A stretch of 64,000 nt of DNA from NCBI GenBank assembly GCA_037127255.1, contig JBANSL010000018.1, forward strand, positions 22,789,175-22,853,174. Direction: 5' to 3'. Below the pieces are notes generated by a model. It was not told the origin of the DNA, made no database searches, and was given only the letters and a program-made list of their open reading frames with translations. Shown piece after piece: positions 46,181 to 57,878 of this stretch. The stretch's first letter is position 1, and each line of letters starts with the position of its first letter. The position numbers and the translations under genes were made by a program. Source of the stretch: Persicaria tinctoria. Its lineage: Eukaryota; Streptophyta; Magnoliopsida; Caryophyllales; Polygonaceae.

Positions 46181-47083
46181 ATTTCAGTGTCTAGCCCTAA
46201 ACTAAAAATTCCAATTTAAAGGCTTGAAAGATAGAGCAGAGAAGAAGAAGGGTGAAGGATTGTACCTGGAATCGCATAATCGAAGCCAATTGTGGAGATT
46301 ATCCTTGATGAGGCTCGAAATCGCCTGAAGAAAGAGAGAGTGGAAGGACCTGCGTGAGGGAGGAAGGGCATGAGGCTTGGCCCCCGAGCCCCCGACCCCC
46401 TTCCTTCTCCCTTCTTGTGGTTGCCTCAACCATGGCACCCGAGCTCGCCGAATGAGGCGTCTTCTTCCACCTCCGGCCCCGTCAAGCCTGAAGGAGACGA
46501 ATGGGAGGAAGAAGGACCAAGATGACTGCGCTCAAGCCCTCCCGTCGAGCCCGGAGGCCTGTCGCCTAGAGCCGCGAACCTCGCCTCCGACGAAGGCGTC
46601 TTCCCTGCTTCATCGAACCCCTCATCCTTCCCTTCCTCTCTCATTGTTGAACGCTTTTCTCTCTCCAACCGGCTGCAGCCCGTGAGAAACCGGGTAAAGG
46701 GGGTTACTTTGCAAAAAAAGTTTTTTGGGGTTAACCCCCGCAATCCAACCGGGTATTTAGGTTAGTTTTGCAAATACCCCTAATTTTTTTTTGTATAGTA
46801 CATGGTGTTATGTTTCAAGTTCTTACATAGTGATTTGTTAATTTTTTTTATACCTTTTGTATATTTTTGTTAATTTATTTCATAGTTGAAACCTTTCATA
46901 TAAATATTGCGGTGAAACTATTTTAACCTTCACAATTTTAATATGTTTTATATTGATCTGAGCTAAACATACTCTTAATTTAGTTTATTGTTATTAAGAG
47001 ATCAAAAGATTTCAACCAAAATATTATATATCTTCAAATTTCATAAAGAAAATATACATTAAATATCATTTTTTTATTAAGAA

Positions 47084-47112
47084 ATCGCACCACGGGCGGG
47101 TATTTAGACTAG
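47084..47112 (+). mobile_element. Helitron-like 3' end
   Basis: A degraded GC hairpin (cgcaccacgggcg) is followed by ggtatttagaCTAG and T, the layout of Helitron 3' ends. The 5' end was not found. Confidence 0.4.
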
Positions 47113-47289
47113 TATGTATGAAAAGTAAACGACATGTTTTGCCAAATAGAGACCACTATTACTTTATTAATTTACTTTTGCATTGAAAATATATTTGTAA
47201 CAAGTTATACTATCTTCGTATCTTTGGATAGAATTTTTGATTGCCTTTTCAAATTTTTTTCTTCTTCTAGCAACACTAGGATATCATTA

Positions 47290-47417
47290 GTAGGGGTGGA
47301 AATGGGGCGGGTTATGGGTGGATGAAGCCACTCCATCACCCGTCCCGCGGGTAAAAATTTCACCCGCTCCATCCATCACTCGCAAACCTTTTCACCCACA
47401 TTCGACCCGTGCGGGTG
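47290..47417. repeat. gcgggt-rich repeat, left part
   Basis: It begins taggggtggaaatggggcgg and is rich in gcgggt and its complement. It continues at 52160-52645 beyond the gypsy element, which inserted into it. Confidence 0.55.
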
Positions 47418-47555
47418 TGTTAGGACATTGTATAAATGGTCCTTATTACATGTAAACCTTCATTCATAATCAATTCATATGGTTTTCCCTCCTAAACTCT
47501 CTCTAAGTCTCTCTCTCTCTAATCGGTTACAACAGCAGCAGCTAGGAGCTTAACA
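47418..47555 (+). repeat. 5' LTR of the gypsy element
   Basis: 138 bp with TG...CA ends, including a CT-rich tract (ctctctctctct) and cagcagcagctaggagc near the end. The counterpart is 52022-52159. Confidence 0.9.
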
Positions 47556-47556
47556 A

Positions 47557-47570
47557 GTGGTATCAGTGGC
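47557..47570 (+). promoter_or_regulatory. primer binding site (initiator-Met tRNA type)
   Basis: gtggtatcagtggc begins two bases after the left LTR and matches tggtatcagagc with small changes. Confidence 0.75.
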
Positions 47571-47595
47571 TTGAGATCTTCGAAAACCGGCATCC

Positions 47596-49497
47596 ATGGC
47601 GGAAGGTACTCGCTTCAAGGTGACCGAGAAAGTGGACTCCTATCTCCTTCAACTTCAACAGCTTTCATCCACAACGCACGAGCAATTGCTGGAGACAGTG
47701 CAGAAGCAGCAACAAATGCAACAGACGATCGTCGACATGAAGAAATCAACAGAGGAATATCAGACGTGAATGGAGCAATCGGTCGCTCAAATTGGTGAAT
47801 GGATGCGATCCTTGTCGCTAAAGGCAGATCGTCAAGGTAACGTGGAGAATCAAGAAAAGACTCCACCAGTGGCTAATCGCGAGATTTCGGAAGATACAAA
47901 TGCTTACAGGCCGCCTCCAATGAGAAATGATGGAGTTCTTGCTAGCCAAAATCGATTTCCCAAGGTGGACTTTCCCCAATTCGACGGGAAAAAGCCACGA
48001 AGCTGGGTGAGAAAATGCGAGAAATACTTCTTATTGTTTGGGATCCAAGAACACCAAAAGGTAGAATTGGCGACGATGTATATGCAGGATCACGCGGATA
48101 CATGGATTCAAGGGTATTTGATGCAGAGAAGGGGCATTCGTTGGAAAGAGATAAGCGAGGCTCTGTGTTGCAGGTTCGGGGAAAAGCAGGGAGTGGATAT
48201 CGTCGAGGAATTCAACAAACTTAGCCAATCTTCAGACCTGGAGGATTACAACGAAAGGTTCGAAGATCTACGAGCAGGTATGCTCTCCTACAACCCACAC
48301 CTCCCCGAAAGTTACTTTGTGACTAGTTACATTAGTGGATTGAAACCTGAAATCAAGCCTCTAGTGACATTGGGGAGACCAAGGGATCTAGCCGAGGTTC
48401 TGGAATTAGCAAGACTGCATCATGATGTTGTACATGCTTTGGTTAGGATTAATAAGAATCCCTGGAAACCAAGTGCTAGAGGATTCCAAGAACCTACTCG
48501 AGGAGGTTTCAGTAGCTCCAAGATCGCAGGTGATCTCAAGAAAGGGCTGTGGTTTCGCCGTGGGGAGAAGTACTTTGTGGGACACAAGTGCAACTCATCG
48601 TCGGTTAAGCATCTGACAGTGCAAGATCAGAAAATTGATGAGGAAGAAGTGACACTGTTTCAAGAAGAGGAACCCATGGAAGATCAAGAAGGATTTGTTA
48701 GAGCCCTGACGGGTAATGGAGCTGACACATCCATCATGGTAAAAGGATATGTAGGCAATAGACTGATCAATGTGTTGATAGATAGTGGATCAACCTACAG
48801 TTTTGTAGATCCTTTAATTGCTAAAGAGGCTGGATTCAAGCTCACAACAGCCAACTTGATGATAATTGAAGGCTTGAACAAAGGGAAGCTCTTCTGTAGA
48901 CGGGAGTGTAAGAGCTTCAAATGGGCTATGCAAGGAGGCAGTTACTCATTTCACCTCAGAGCCTTGAAGATTGGGGAGTTTGAACTCCTACTGGGAGTCA
49001 ATTGGATGAAGAACTATAACCCTATACAGTTTGACTACAACAAGATCACCATTGCTTTCTCCAAGGAAGGAAAGAGAGTAGAGCTGCAAGGGATTGTAGA
49101 AACTGACAAACATGCAATGGTTAGGCACATCACAGGAAAGGAGTTGCAGTACTTGGCCAAGGGTGAGGAATTGGAGATAATGGCAGCAGTTAGCCAGCTT
49201 TGCCAACTGTCTGCTACTGAGGAATCAGTCCCAAAAGAGCTGAAGGGAGTATTAGCCCAGTTCAAGGATGTGTTTGAAGAGCTTAAACATTTACCACCAG
49301 AGAGGGGGTGTGAGCACAACATTCCCCTAAAGCCAGATACCCAGTCCATATGCTTTAAACCTTATAGATATCCTCACGGCCAGAAGGATGAAATTGAAAA
49401 ACAAGTGAAGGACATGCTAGCATCAAGCCTTATTAGGCATAGTCAGAGCCCATTTGCATTACCTACCTTACTTGTTGAAAAGAAAGATGGAACATAG
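47596..49497 (+). pseudogene. gypsy gag and protease
   Basis: Translation should start at ATG 47596 (MAEGTRFKVTEKVD). A TGA at 47767-47769 breaks it after EEYQT, and the frame then runs to 49497. Gag text is WIQGYLMQRRGIRWKEISEA and FNKLSQSSDLEDYNERFEDL. The zinc knuckle is ruined: LWFRRGEKYFVGHKC, where the family has LCFKCGEKYxPGHxC. The aspartic protease has LIDSGSTYSFV (about 48775-48807). The start of RT follows (CFKPYRYPHGQKDEIEKQV) to VEKKDGT. The TAG at 49495-49497 stands where the family has W. Confidence 0.88.
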
Positions 49498-50529
49498 AGG
49501 TTCTGTGTAGATTACAGGAAATTGAATGATGCAACCATCAAAGATAAATTTCCAATTCCAAATATTGAGGAATCGCTAGATGAACTCCATGGGGCAACTG
49601 TATTTTCTAAGCTGGATTTGCATGCTGGATATCATCAGGTCAGAGTAGCTGAGAGTGACATCCAAAAGACTGTATTTCGTACTCATAATGGACATGATGA
49701 ATTCAATGTCATGCCCTTTGGCTTGACAAATGCACCAGCTACCTTCCAATCTCTTATGAATGTAGTTTTTGCTGAGTACCTCAAGAAGTATGTCCTGGTG
49801 TTTTTTGATGACATACTGATATACAACTCTACACTGGGAGATCATGTATGCCACTTGAGAGAGGTCCTGGAGAGCATGATGAAGCACCAGTTATTTGCTA
49901 AACTTTCCAAGTGCAGCTTTGGGGTTCCTAGAGTGGAGTACTTAGGGCATGTGATATCTGCTGAGGGGGTGGCAACTGATCAATCCAAAATAGAGGCTAT
50001 AGTCAAATGGTCTATTCCTACATCAGAGAAAGAGTTAAGAAGTTTCTTAGGCCTAGCTGGCTACTATAGGCGCTTTATAAGAGGGTTTGGGACCATTTGC
50101 AAACCTCTGAAAGAGCTACTAAAGAAGGATTCATTTCAGTGGACTGCAACCAGCACTGAGGCTTTTCACAAAATTAGAAAGCTGCTATCTGCTCCCCTAG
50201 TATTAGCTCTGCCAGACTTTGCTCTCCAATTTCAGATTGAAGCTGATGCCTGTGAGGAAGGGATTGGAGCAGTATTGATGCAACAAGGTAAACCACTAGC
50301 CTTCATCAGCAAAGGTCTCAATGGCCAACGTATTCTATTGTCCACATATGAGAAGGAGTTGTTAGCCATTTTGTTTGCAATTGAAAAATGGTGCCATTAC
50401 ATGGAACCAAGCCACTTTGTCATCATCACTGATCATCAGAGCCTGGGGCATCTGTTGGATCAACATGTCACCACCCACCTTCAGAAGAAGGCTATTAGGA
50501 AGATCTTGGGGCTATCTTACGCCATATAA
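49498..50529 (+). pseudogene. gypsy reverse transcriptase and RNase H
   Basis: The same frame continues after the TAG: RFCVDYRKLN, SKLDLHAGYHQVRV, MPFGLTNAPATFQSLMN, then VFFDDILIYN with the catalytic DD intact (about 49801-49827), and FLGLAGYYRRFI. RNase H has IEADACEEGIGAVL, STYEKELLAI and TDHQSLGHLL. The TAA at 50527-50529 interrupts the text before YRMGKCNTVADAL, where the family has Q. This part is well preserved apart from the stops. Confidence 0.92.
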
Positions 50530-51953
50530 TACCGTATGGGCAAGTGTAACACAGTGGCTGATGCATTATTCAGGAGAGGGGTGTCCATGGACCACACAGA
50601 AGTGAGCTCTTGGTTTGCCTTGGTAGAAATCAAGCCAGCATGGATGCAAGAAGTTGCAGATAGCTATAGCAATGATCCAGAGATTGAGGAAATAGCACCA
50701 AGGGCTGCAATTGATACATCCTCTCACTTCAAATGGAAAGGTGATGTATTGAGGTACAAAACAGACTGGTAATTGGGCATAATGGGGAGCTAAAAACCCG
50801 AATTGCAACTGCATTCCACTCAGAAGCAACAGGAGGACACAAGCACGAGAACGTGGCATATCCAGGCTTACTCCAACCTCTTCCAGTTCCTGAGACACCA
50901 TGGCACTCAATTGGCATGGATTTCGTGGAGGGGTTGCCCAGATCAGGGGGATTTGATGTAATTTTGGTAGTGATTGACAGACTTACCAAGTATAGCCACT
51001 TCTTGTTATTGAGTCATCCGTTTTTAGCAACTCAAGTAGCTCAGCTATTCATGGATCATATCTACAAACTCCATGGTTTACCCAGTGACATAATTTCAGA
51101 TAGGGATAAGATCTTCACCAGCCATCTATGGAAGGAATTGTTCGAGAAACTGGGTACCTCACTCAAGCTCTCCACTGCTTATCATCCTCAAACTAACGGC
51201 CAGACAGAGAGAGCAAACCAATGCCTTAAGGCATACTTAAGATGCATGGCCTCAGCAATGCCAAAGCATTGGGCAAGGTGGATCACCTTAGCTGAATGGT
51301 GGTACAATTCTTCATACCATATAGCTTTAAAAATATCTCAATTTCAGGCCATGTATGGATATCCGCCACCACAGTTAGGCTTAAGAGCCAGTAATGTAAC
51401 TACAGCCTCGGTGGAAGATTGGTTCCAAGAGAGGGAGGCTGCACTTGGATTACTGAGATCAGGCTTGCTCATGGCCCAAGAAAGAATGAAGTTCTTTGTT
51501 GACAGTAGGAGGACAGAAAGAACCTTACAAGTGGGAGATATGGTTTACCTCAAGTTACAACCATATAGGCAGACATCTCTAGCTATGAGGAAATGTTTGA
51601 AGTTGAGTGCTAAATATTATGGACTCTTCGAGGTTATTAGCAGGATAGGAGGAGATGCTTACAAATTGGCCCTACCCAGCTCCTCAAAACTACATCCAAT
51701 TTTTCACATATCTCAGCTGAAGAAGAAGATTGGATCCACCATCACTGCTCAACCAGAGTTACCCACTACAGATGAGGCAGGCTCAGTTGTGGTGGCACCA
51801 GAGACAATCTTGGACATGAGGACCAAACAGCTAGCCAATGGTGAACCTGTGGTGGAGTGGCTCATCAAATGGGTTAAGTTACCAAATGAGGATGCATCAT
51901 GGGAACCTACATGCCACATCTTGCACCAATTCCCGGATTTTTCCTTGAATTAG
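50530..51953 (+). pseudogene. gypsy integrase with chromodomain-like end
   Basis: After NTVADAL the frame shifts near 50768 (family-like LVIGHNGELK is in the next frame). At about 50835-50850 the HHCC zinc-binding part jumps from ATGGH to HENVAYPGLL, so about 35-40 residues with both cysteines are deleted. The integrase core has MDFVEGLP, IISDRDKIF and TNGQTERANQ (D, D, E). Then SAKYYGLFEV, LPSSSKLHPIFHISQL and a chromodomain-like EWLIKWVKLPNEDASWEP, ending at TAG 51951-51953. The chromodomain places it among chromoviruses. Confidence 0.9.
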
Positions 51954-52021
51954 ACCTTGGGACAAGGTCTTTAGAGTACATGTAAACCTTCATTCATAGC
52001 AGCAGCTAGGAGCTGCTGCTA
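51954..52021 (+). repeat. displaced LTR piece and perfect hairpin before the 3' LTR
   Basis: About 51967-51996 repeats an LTR segment (gtctttagagtacatgtaaa and cttcattcata). It is followed by tagcagcagct-agg-agctgctgcta (51997-52021), a perfect 11-bp inverted repeat. No polypurine tract is visible where one is expected. Confidence 0.8.
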
Positions 52022-52159
52022 TGTTAGGACATTGTATAAATGGTCTTTAGAGTACATGTAAACCTTCATTCATAATTAATTCATATGGTTTTCCCTCCTA
52101 AACTCTCTCTAAGTCTCTCTCTCTAATCGGTTACAATAGCAGCAGCTAGGAGCTTAACA
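52022..52159 (+). repeat. 3' LTR of the gypsy element
   Basis: It matches 47418-47555 with a few substitutions, a small rearranged spot (ctttagagt against ccttatt) and a 2-bp CT difference. Confidence 0.9.
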
Positions 52160-52645
52160 GGGTAATGCGGGTGGAGCGGGTATCCAATGGGGGAAACAAA
52201 AGAAAAAATCAAATCAACACAAGTAGTCCAATTATAACTCAAAATTACAAAGGGGGTGGGTTTGAAAATGTAAGGGTATATATCTCTATACTAATCATAT
52301 ATTAATCCAGTATATCCCTTGCTATAACGTGGAAGAGCAAGCCGAGACCATATCCTTTCTAATTGAAATTTGGTGGGCAAAGCACTAATCAAGGATTATG
52401 TTTTTTTTTGGCAGAAGTTAAACTTGAAAATGGTAAAATAGTAAAATCACACACATTATATATATAAATTTTAGGGTTTTATGCGGGTTTGCGGGGAGGG
52501 TTAATGGGGCGGGTTATGAGTGAAAAATCTTCACTCATAATCCTTCCATCACCTGCTCCACCCGCTCCACCTGTCACCCAGTTTTTTGCGGGTTTTCACT
52601 CACAAAATTAATGCGGGTAAAGTGGGTGGAGCGGGTACCCGTGGA
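52160..52645. repeat. gcgggt-rich repeat, right part
   Basis: It contains gcgggtggagcgggt twice (about 52167 and 52622), ggggcgggttatgagtg and complementary pieces (cacccgctccac), so parts can pair. It is the remainder of the repeat begun at 47290. Confidence 0.5.
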
Positions 52646-52694
52646 TTATCAGGATAGATGTCACTCCTTTTGTTTTGGATGTTTTGGATATTTT

Positions 52695-53395
52695 TGCAGA
52701 AGCTTGATATGACAAAGTCGTATGACGGACAGATGGAGTGAGCTTTATAGAGCATTGCATGTGAAAGATGAGATTTCAGGAGGAATGGGTGAGCTTAATC
52801 ATGAGGTGTGTTCGTATTGTTTCTTTTCCCGTACTGGTGGATTGAACCGTTTTTTGCTAGAGAGGGAATTGAGGCAAAGAGACTTGGCCCATTGCGTTAT
52901 TTATTTTTACTATGTGCTGAGGCTTTTTTGGAACTTATCAGACAAAGTGAAAGCTAGGGAGGAGAGATGGCAAGGGGTGAGAATTGTGAGGTCAGTCCCC
53001 CAAGGTGACACATTTGTTCTTTGCAAATGATAGTGTTCTTTTTTCCAGGGCGACTTGCCAACAAGCTTCAGAAATTGTTCGAATCCTCCAAATATGTGGA
53101 GCAGCTTCAGGATAACAAGTCAACTTCTCAAAGTCGGAGCTCTCATTCAACAAGAACATTCAGGAAGGTAGGCGAGAGGAATTTCAGGAGTTGCTTGGGG
53201 GTGGCAGGAGTACGTACGTGGAGAAACACGAAAGGTATTTAGGCTGACCATGGCCGAGAGGTCAAAGAAAGTTATCTTTATCCATATAAAAGAAAAAATA
53301 TGGAAGAAGATGAAGGGGTGGAAGGAGAAAATGTTTTCGTAGGCTGGGAAGGAGGTCACAAGCCATTCTTCTTACCTACACCATGTCTTATTATA
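52695..53395 (+). pseudogene. LINE reverse-transcriptase fragment (LINE-C)
   Basis: Read across three frames: KLDMTKSYDG (about 52703), ERWQGVRIVRSVPQ (about 52963), VTHLFFANDSVLF (about 53004-53040), QQASEIVRILQI, KSELSFNKNIQ, then RSKKVIFIHIKEKIWKKMKG and GWKEKMFS with AGKEV. The RT active site is FAND instead of FADD. It belongs to another LINE lineage than LINE-A (RSKK...WKKMKGWKEK). Both ends are lost; it is cut off after QAI/PSY-like text near 53370. Confidence 0.8.
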
Positions 53396-54223
53396 AGAGA
53401 ATTTTTGATGACGTGTCATCAGCCATCACCATATTAATTGTGGGGTTTTTAACCAATCAAATCATAAGATAATTATTTTTATTTCCTTAAAATATTTTTT
53501 ATTTTATAATCATTGGATTTTATTTAATTAAAACATTGAATTAAAATTAACATATTAATCTATATCTATATAATAGTTTAAATGAGGAGCATTTTTTATG
53601 AAGTGTGATTACCATGGGGTGATGACACATCATAAAAAAATGGTTCTCATTTAAAGTCTTATATATATATATTCAATTGATTGAATCAAATCCACTTATT
53701 AATTTTTTTTTTTAAATATGATTTTCAAAAATATTTCTAAGAGACTTTTATGATTTTTTACTTTCTTAAAAGACTATTTTATGATAGTCTTTTTTATAAT
53801 ATTTTATTTAATTGTATAATATTAATTCATTTTATCATTAATATTTTATTTTCGGAGGCAAGCATTCAAAACCAACAAATAATCCAATCATGTTTCCACC
53901 TCTCTCCATATCACTTCCTTTATGTTAATGTTGCTGCAAATCAAGTATATGGTGATCCTGGAAGTTACACTTCCTAGTGTTACAATGCAGGTCCTGAACA
54001 CAGTAAGCAGTAAGTGGATATGAAGTCTTCCAGTTTTATAACCCATACATATAACTGCTGAAGGCTGATTCTTTTTTTGTTGGGCTGTTGTTTTCCGATG
54101 GACTTTATAATTTATTTGCCCAAACAATTAAGCAAGGAATAATTGACAAGTCCACACCTTCAACCAAAGCTACATACATCAGCCCCAGTTGGAATAATCA
54201 TTATTTTTGTTTCCCAAATATAG

Positions 54224-54257
<34 letters not shown>

Positions 54258-54941
54258 GAGGATCAAACTTTTTAAAAAATAATAATATTAAACAACTTGT
54301 TATAATATTATTACGTGGATGTATAAGATATACACTCTACTTAGATAAAGTTTTTACCTTTAAATAGATTTATCTTATACTTGGAGCCTAAGGATATGAT
54401 TCTTATATATTATATTGGATACCCACAAGAGACATAAGTTGAATACAATATCGTATTCTCCTCTCTTTATTCTCGCCCTAGTTTAGAATACAACTGTGTT
54501 TGTTACCGGAATAAATTTGTTTTCAACTTCACTTGTAGTAATGGAATGGAACACCAGTTATCTAATTTTAGGATTGATATTGGAGTTGAGTGGCAACTTC
54601 AATTCAATTGGTAGTGGAGTGAATTTAAAAAAGAAATGAAAGGATCGAGCACAGGCATACTGCAAAATTGAAACGTGGAAGGGAGCAAATTATATATGTC
54701 AAAAATATTCTTCTATGCTTTAATACGGTATTTTATAAAGGTATAGGATAAGCAACACATATTAGAAAAGATTCTCTTCAGCAAAATTCAAATCAAAAAA
54801 AGAAAGAAAAGATTCTCTATATTTGGATGCATATACCATAAGAAAGCATTATTAAAAATGGCTAAAATTATTTAAATTTGAAAAATCTTTCTATTTGTAA
54901 AGGCATAGGATAGAAAAACCGTTTATAAAAATAGGTTCTTA
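53396..54941. other. AT-rich region with Helitron-like and foldback pieces
   Basis: At 53559 tctatatctatataatag looks like a Helitron 5' end. From 53578 to 53666 there is a foldback of about 30 bp arms (tttaaatgagga...tctcatttaaa) around gatgacacatcat. A related phrase, gatgacgtgtcatca, is at about 53409. A T27 tract is at 54231-54257. No gene. Confidence 0.45.
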
Positions 54942-56768
54942 CTAGTGTAATACCCGTGCCTTCAAGGCACGGGAGCTTCATCCATTTTAATTTAAACATC
55001 ATTTTATATATTTATATATTTTATAATACTATATTAATATATATACGTGTTTACAACAAAAATATGTATAAAATATTTTTTTTATAATTTATAAATTAGT
55101 TGGAAAGAGATATGATACAAATTTTGAAAATGATTTAATAAGGTAAAGTAGTATTAATACTCAAACACATCACCTAATATAATTTGAAATAAATATATAA
55201 TTATTATCATAACCACATGATTGTGTGAATAATTTTGAAGTTATGTAGATATACATAACTTATTCATTATTTTCATGAGAAAGATGGTTAGAAAGAGAGA
55301 GAAATAAATAGTGAAAATAAAGGTAAGATGGTAAAAAAAAATCTTTAAAGGTAGAAAAGTGAGATAAGAAGACTCATCCAACATGTAAAATAAGCATTAG
55401 TAATGCTTGTGAGTTGTGAGTCTTAAAATATTATTTATTTTCCGATAGTCATTTAAGATGTCTAAAATAATTAAATTATAAAAAAAACACTTTTTTAGCT
55501 CTAATTGATTTTTATAATTCATTTTTGAAATCGAATATTTACAAATTGATTATTACATGTTCGTTGTATGTAGACATTGTGGAGAATATTGCAATCGGTT
55601 AAATATGATAAATCAACAATTTCAATATCCAATAATAAAATCAGCCAAGACTTGACGAATATTCAATGTACGTAGACGATTAAAATAGATCACAAATTGG
55701 CATACAACATATCAAATTAAATAATATTTTAGTATAAAAATAGGAAACAAATATGTTTAAAATAGGAAATAGATATTTTAAAATTTCACCAATAATATTG
55801 ACCAATAAGAAAATACCATTTGAATAAAAAATTCAAGTTTAATTGTGAGCGTGACACATCAGCAAAATGATAGTAGAATTAATATTATAAATAGATTACC
55901 TATTGTCGAAATTAATTTATAAAAAATTTGAAAAAATAATATTTTATATAATTTTTACCATCTTAACAAAGCGTGAATGAATATTAAACAACATATTTAG
56001 CTAAACGAATAGAGAGAGTAGTAAATTTTAACATGATTGGGAGGGATACATGTGATATAATAAACAAATATTTAAATGAATTCAATCCGTTAAGATAATG
56101 AATGCAGGCAATCCGAGTACATATTTGATTAGTTTATTTGAAAATGAAATACTTGCATGGTTGGTGAGAAAATATGAACATATGTGAAAGTTAATTTATA
56201 CTCCGTAGCATTTTATAAACTGACAATTGGATATGGGTCTATGTAGAGTATAAATTTACAAAAATAAAATATACCAAGATTCAAATTTAAGTTCAATGTA
56301 TGTAGACGAATTATGAGAATATTGCAATCGGAAAAAAAATGGAAACATGTCTCAATATTTACGGCAATATAACCGAAAAAAAGGAATGGATTCAAATCAT
56401 ATTTAAAATAAGAAACAAATATTTTAAAGTTTCCATAATAATATTGACCAATAAGAAAATCTCATTTGAATAAAAAATTCAACTTTAATTGTGGGCGTGA
56501 CACGTTAGTAAAATGCTAGCAGAATTAGAAATATATATATATATTACAATCGGAAAAAAAAAATGGAAACATGTCTCAATATTTACGGTAACATAACCGA
56601 AAATAAAAAAAAAGGGAATGGATTCAAATCATATTTAAAATAGGAAACAAATATTTTAAAGTTTCCATAATAATATTGACCAATAAGAAAATCTCATTTG
56701 AATAAAAAATTCAACTTTAATTGTGGGCGTGACACGTCGGCAAAATGCTAGCAGAATTAGTAATATTA
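54942..56768 (-). mobile_element. Helitron-like element, minus strand
   Basis: The 3' end is clear on the minus strand: hairpin cccgtgcc-ttga-ggcacggg, then tattacaCTAG and T. The 5' end is placed near 56768 (tcatatctattaatatt) by resemblance only. The interior is AT-rich and non-coding and includes the tandem units at 56321-56767. Confidence 0.5.
55737..56767. repeat. three related copies, two in tandem (about 222 bp units)
   Basis: Units 56321-56542 and 56543-56767 both begin att(g/a)caatcggaaaaaaa and contain gaaacatgtctcaatattta and accaataagaaaatctcatt. A more diverged copy of the second half is at 55737-55890. Each unit includes the sequence next to the proposed Helitron 5' end. Confidence 0.8.
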
Positions 56769-57878
56769 ATAGATATGATATTGTGAATTTTGATTTATTT
56801 CCTGTGTAAATTTTAAAATTATATACACTTTTCGATAGACAAGTTTTATAAAATAAGTTTATACTGGTCAGGATTTGGTTCAAACTAATTAATTAACTTG
56901 AAGGTAATAGTCAAATGAGAAGATATCAATTTATATATAGGTAGTACAATATTATTTCAATTTGTTTGAATTTAAATAAATTTGGTTTTTAAGACTCCAT
57001 CCTCTAACTAATTTCTTCCCATGTTCATCAATTGTTATATCAATTTAAACTTTAATGATGAGAATCAACGGAGAAGAAATCTCTCTATATGTATCTTGGA
57101 GTACATCTATCTATCTATCTATCTATATATCCCAAAATTTTAGCCCAGTCGACCACCACAATGAATCAGAGGGAGGGGAGATTCCATTCACTTGCAACAA
57201 CAATCCCGAATCGCTCGCTATGCCTGTTCAATTTTAACCCTCAACTCAAAGTACTGGAAAACACTCAATTGAACCGAAAGAAAATGGAGAGATAGTCATA
57301 AAGGAGAGGAGATCGAAAAGAAAGAAGAAAGAGATCTGAGAAAAACCTGGAGAAGATCGAGGAAGGCGACAATCAAGCTACATGAACAGACAATAGAAGA
57401 GGTGGAAGGCAAAGGCAACATGAGATAAGAAGGTGAAATAGGCTATTATAGGCAGTGAGAATTTGGGCTATTGCTAGCCATAGAGAGACGAAGAAAGAGA
57501 TGAAGCAGTAGAAGAGAGACGAAGAAAGAGAGGAAGAACACTGAAGAGGATGCGGTGGAGGAGGAAAGCGAGACATTATTCGAAATGAATCACATCAACT
57601 ATCAACTGATTTGAGGTTAAACTATATCAAATGTTTCGAGGTCCAATGCTTCGAGGTTAAACTATATCAGTATACTGCTATAAAGATGGTGGACCACGAA
57701 GCCCAATCCCAACCCCTACAATAAATTGCAAGACATTATTCGAAGTCCAATGCTTCGAGGTTAAACTATATCAAATGATACCACGAATTTATTTGAAGGT
57801 AAACTTTGAGGGTAATGAGCTATTGAATTTAACCTCGAAAAATAAGAAAACAACCTCTAATTTTTTATTTATTAAAAA
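56769..57878. other. spacer with a CTAT repeat, no clear gene
   Basis: (CTAT)n lies at 57105-57126. A purine-rich stretch (57280-57560) gives a minus-strand frame rich in S, P and L that looks like a plant leader, not a known protein. Confidence 0.4.

Larger units (their letters stand above)
43600..46790. mobile_element. long inverted-repeat element, Mutator-like, non-coding
   Basis: The two arms are inverted copies with gaps: 43850-44015 against 46340-46200 is the best part (ccttcctccctcacgcag, cgatttcgagcctca, gattccaggtacaatccttc, gctctatctttcaag). The outer ends (ggaattgcacatgctaaccc; tttgcaaaactaacct on the minus strand) resemble each other less. The arms look like plant 5' leader exons ending in a splice donor (ccag/gtacaa), so gene-fragment capture is possible. 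A similar phrase, agtgatttgttaattttt, lies outside both ends. No transposase is seen, and the class call is by analogy. Confidence 0.5.
47418..52159 (+). mobile_element. Ty3-gypsy retrotransposon (chromovirus), inactive
   Basis: Two 138-bp LTRs (47418-47555, 52022-52159) begin tgttaggacattg and end ggagcttaaca. The flanks are gggtg and gggta, an almost exact 5-bp duplication. The coding order is gag, protease, RT, RNase H, integrase, chromodomain in one original frame from ATG 47596. Three in-frame stops, one frameshift and one internal deletion disable it. The LTRs are short for plant gypsy elements and differ at few positions. Confidence 0.92.

Noticed and set aside
46377..46743. Proline-rich frames on both strands
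   Set aside because: They lie in the GC-rich arm of the inverted-repeat element; composition alone explains them.
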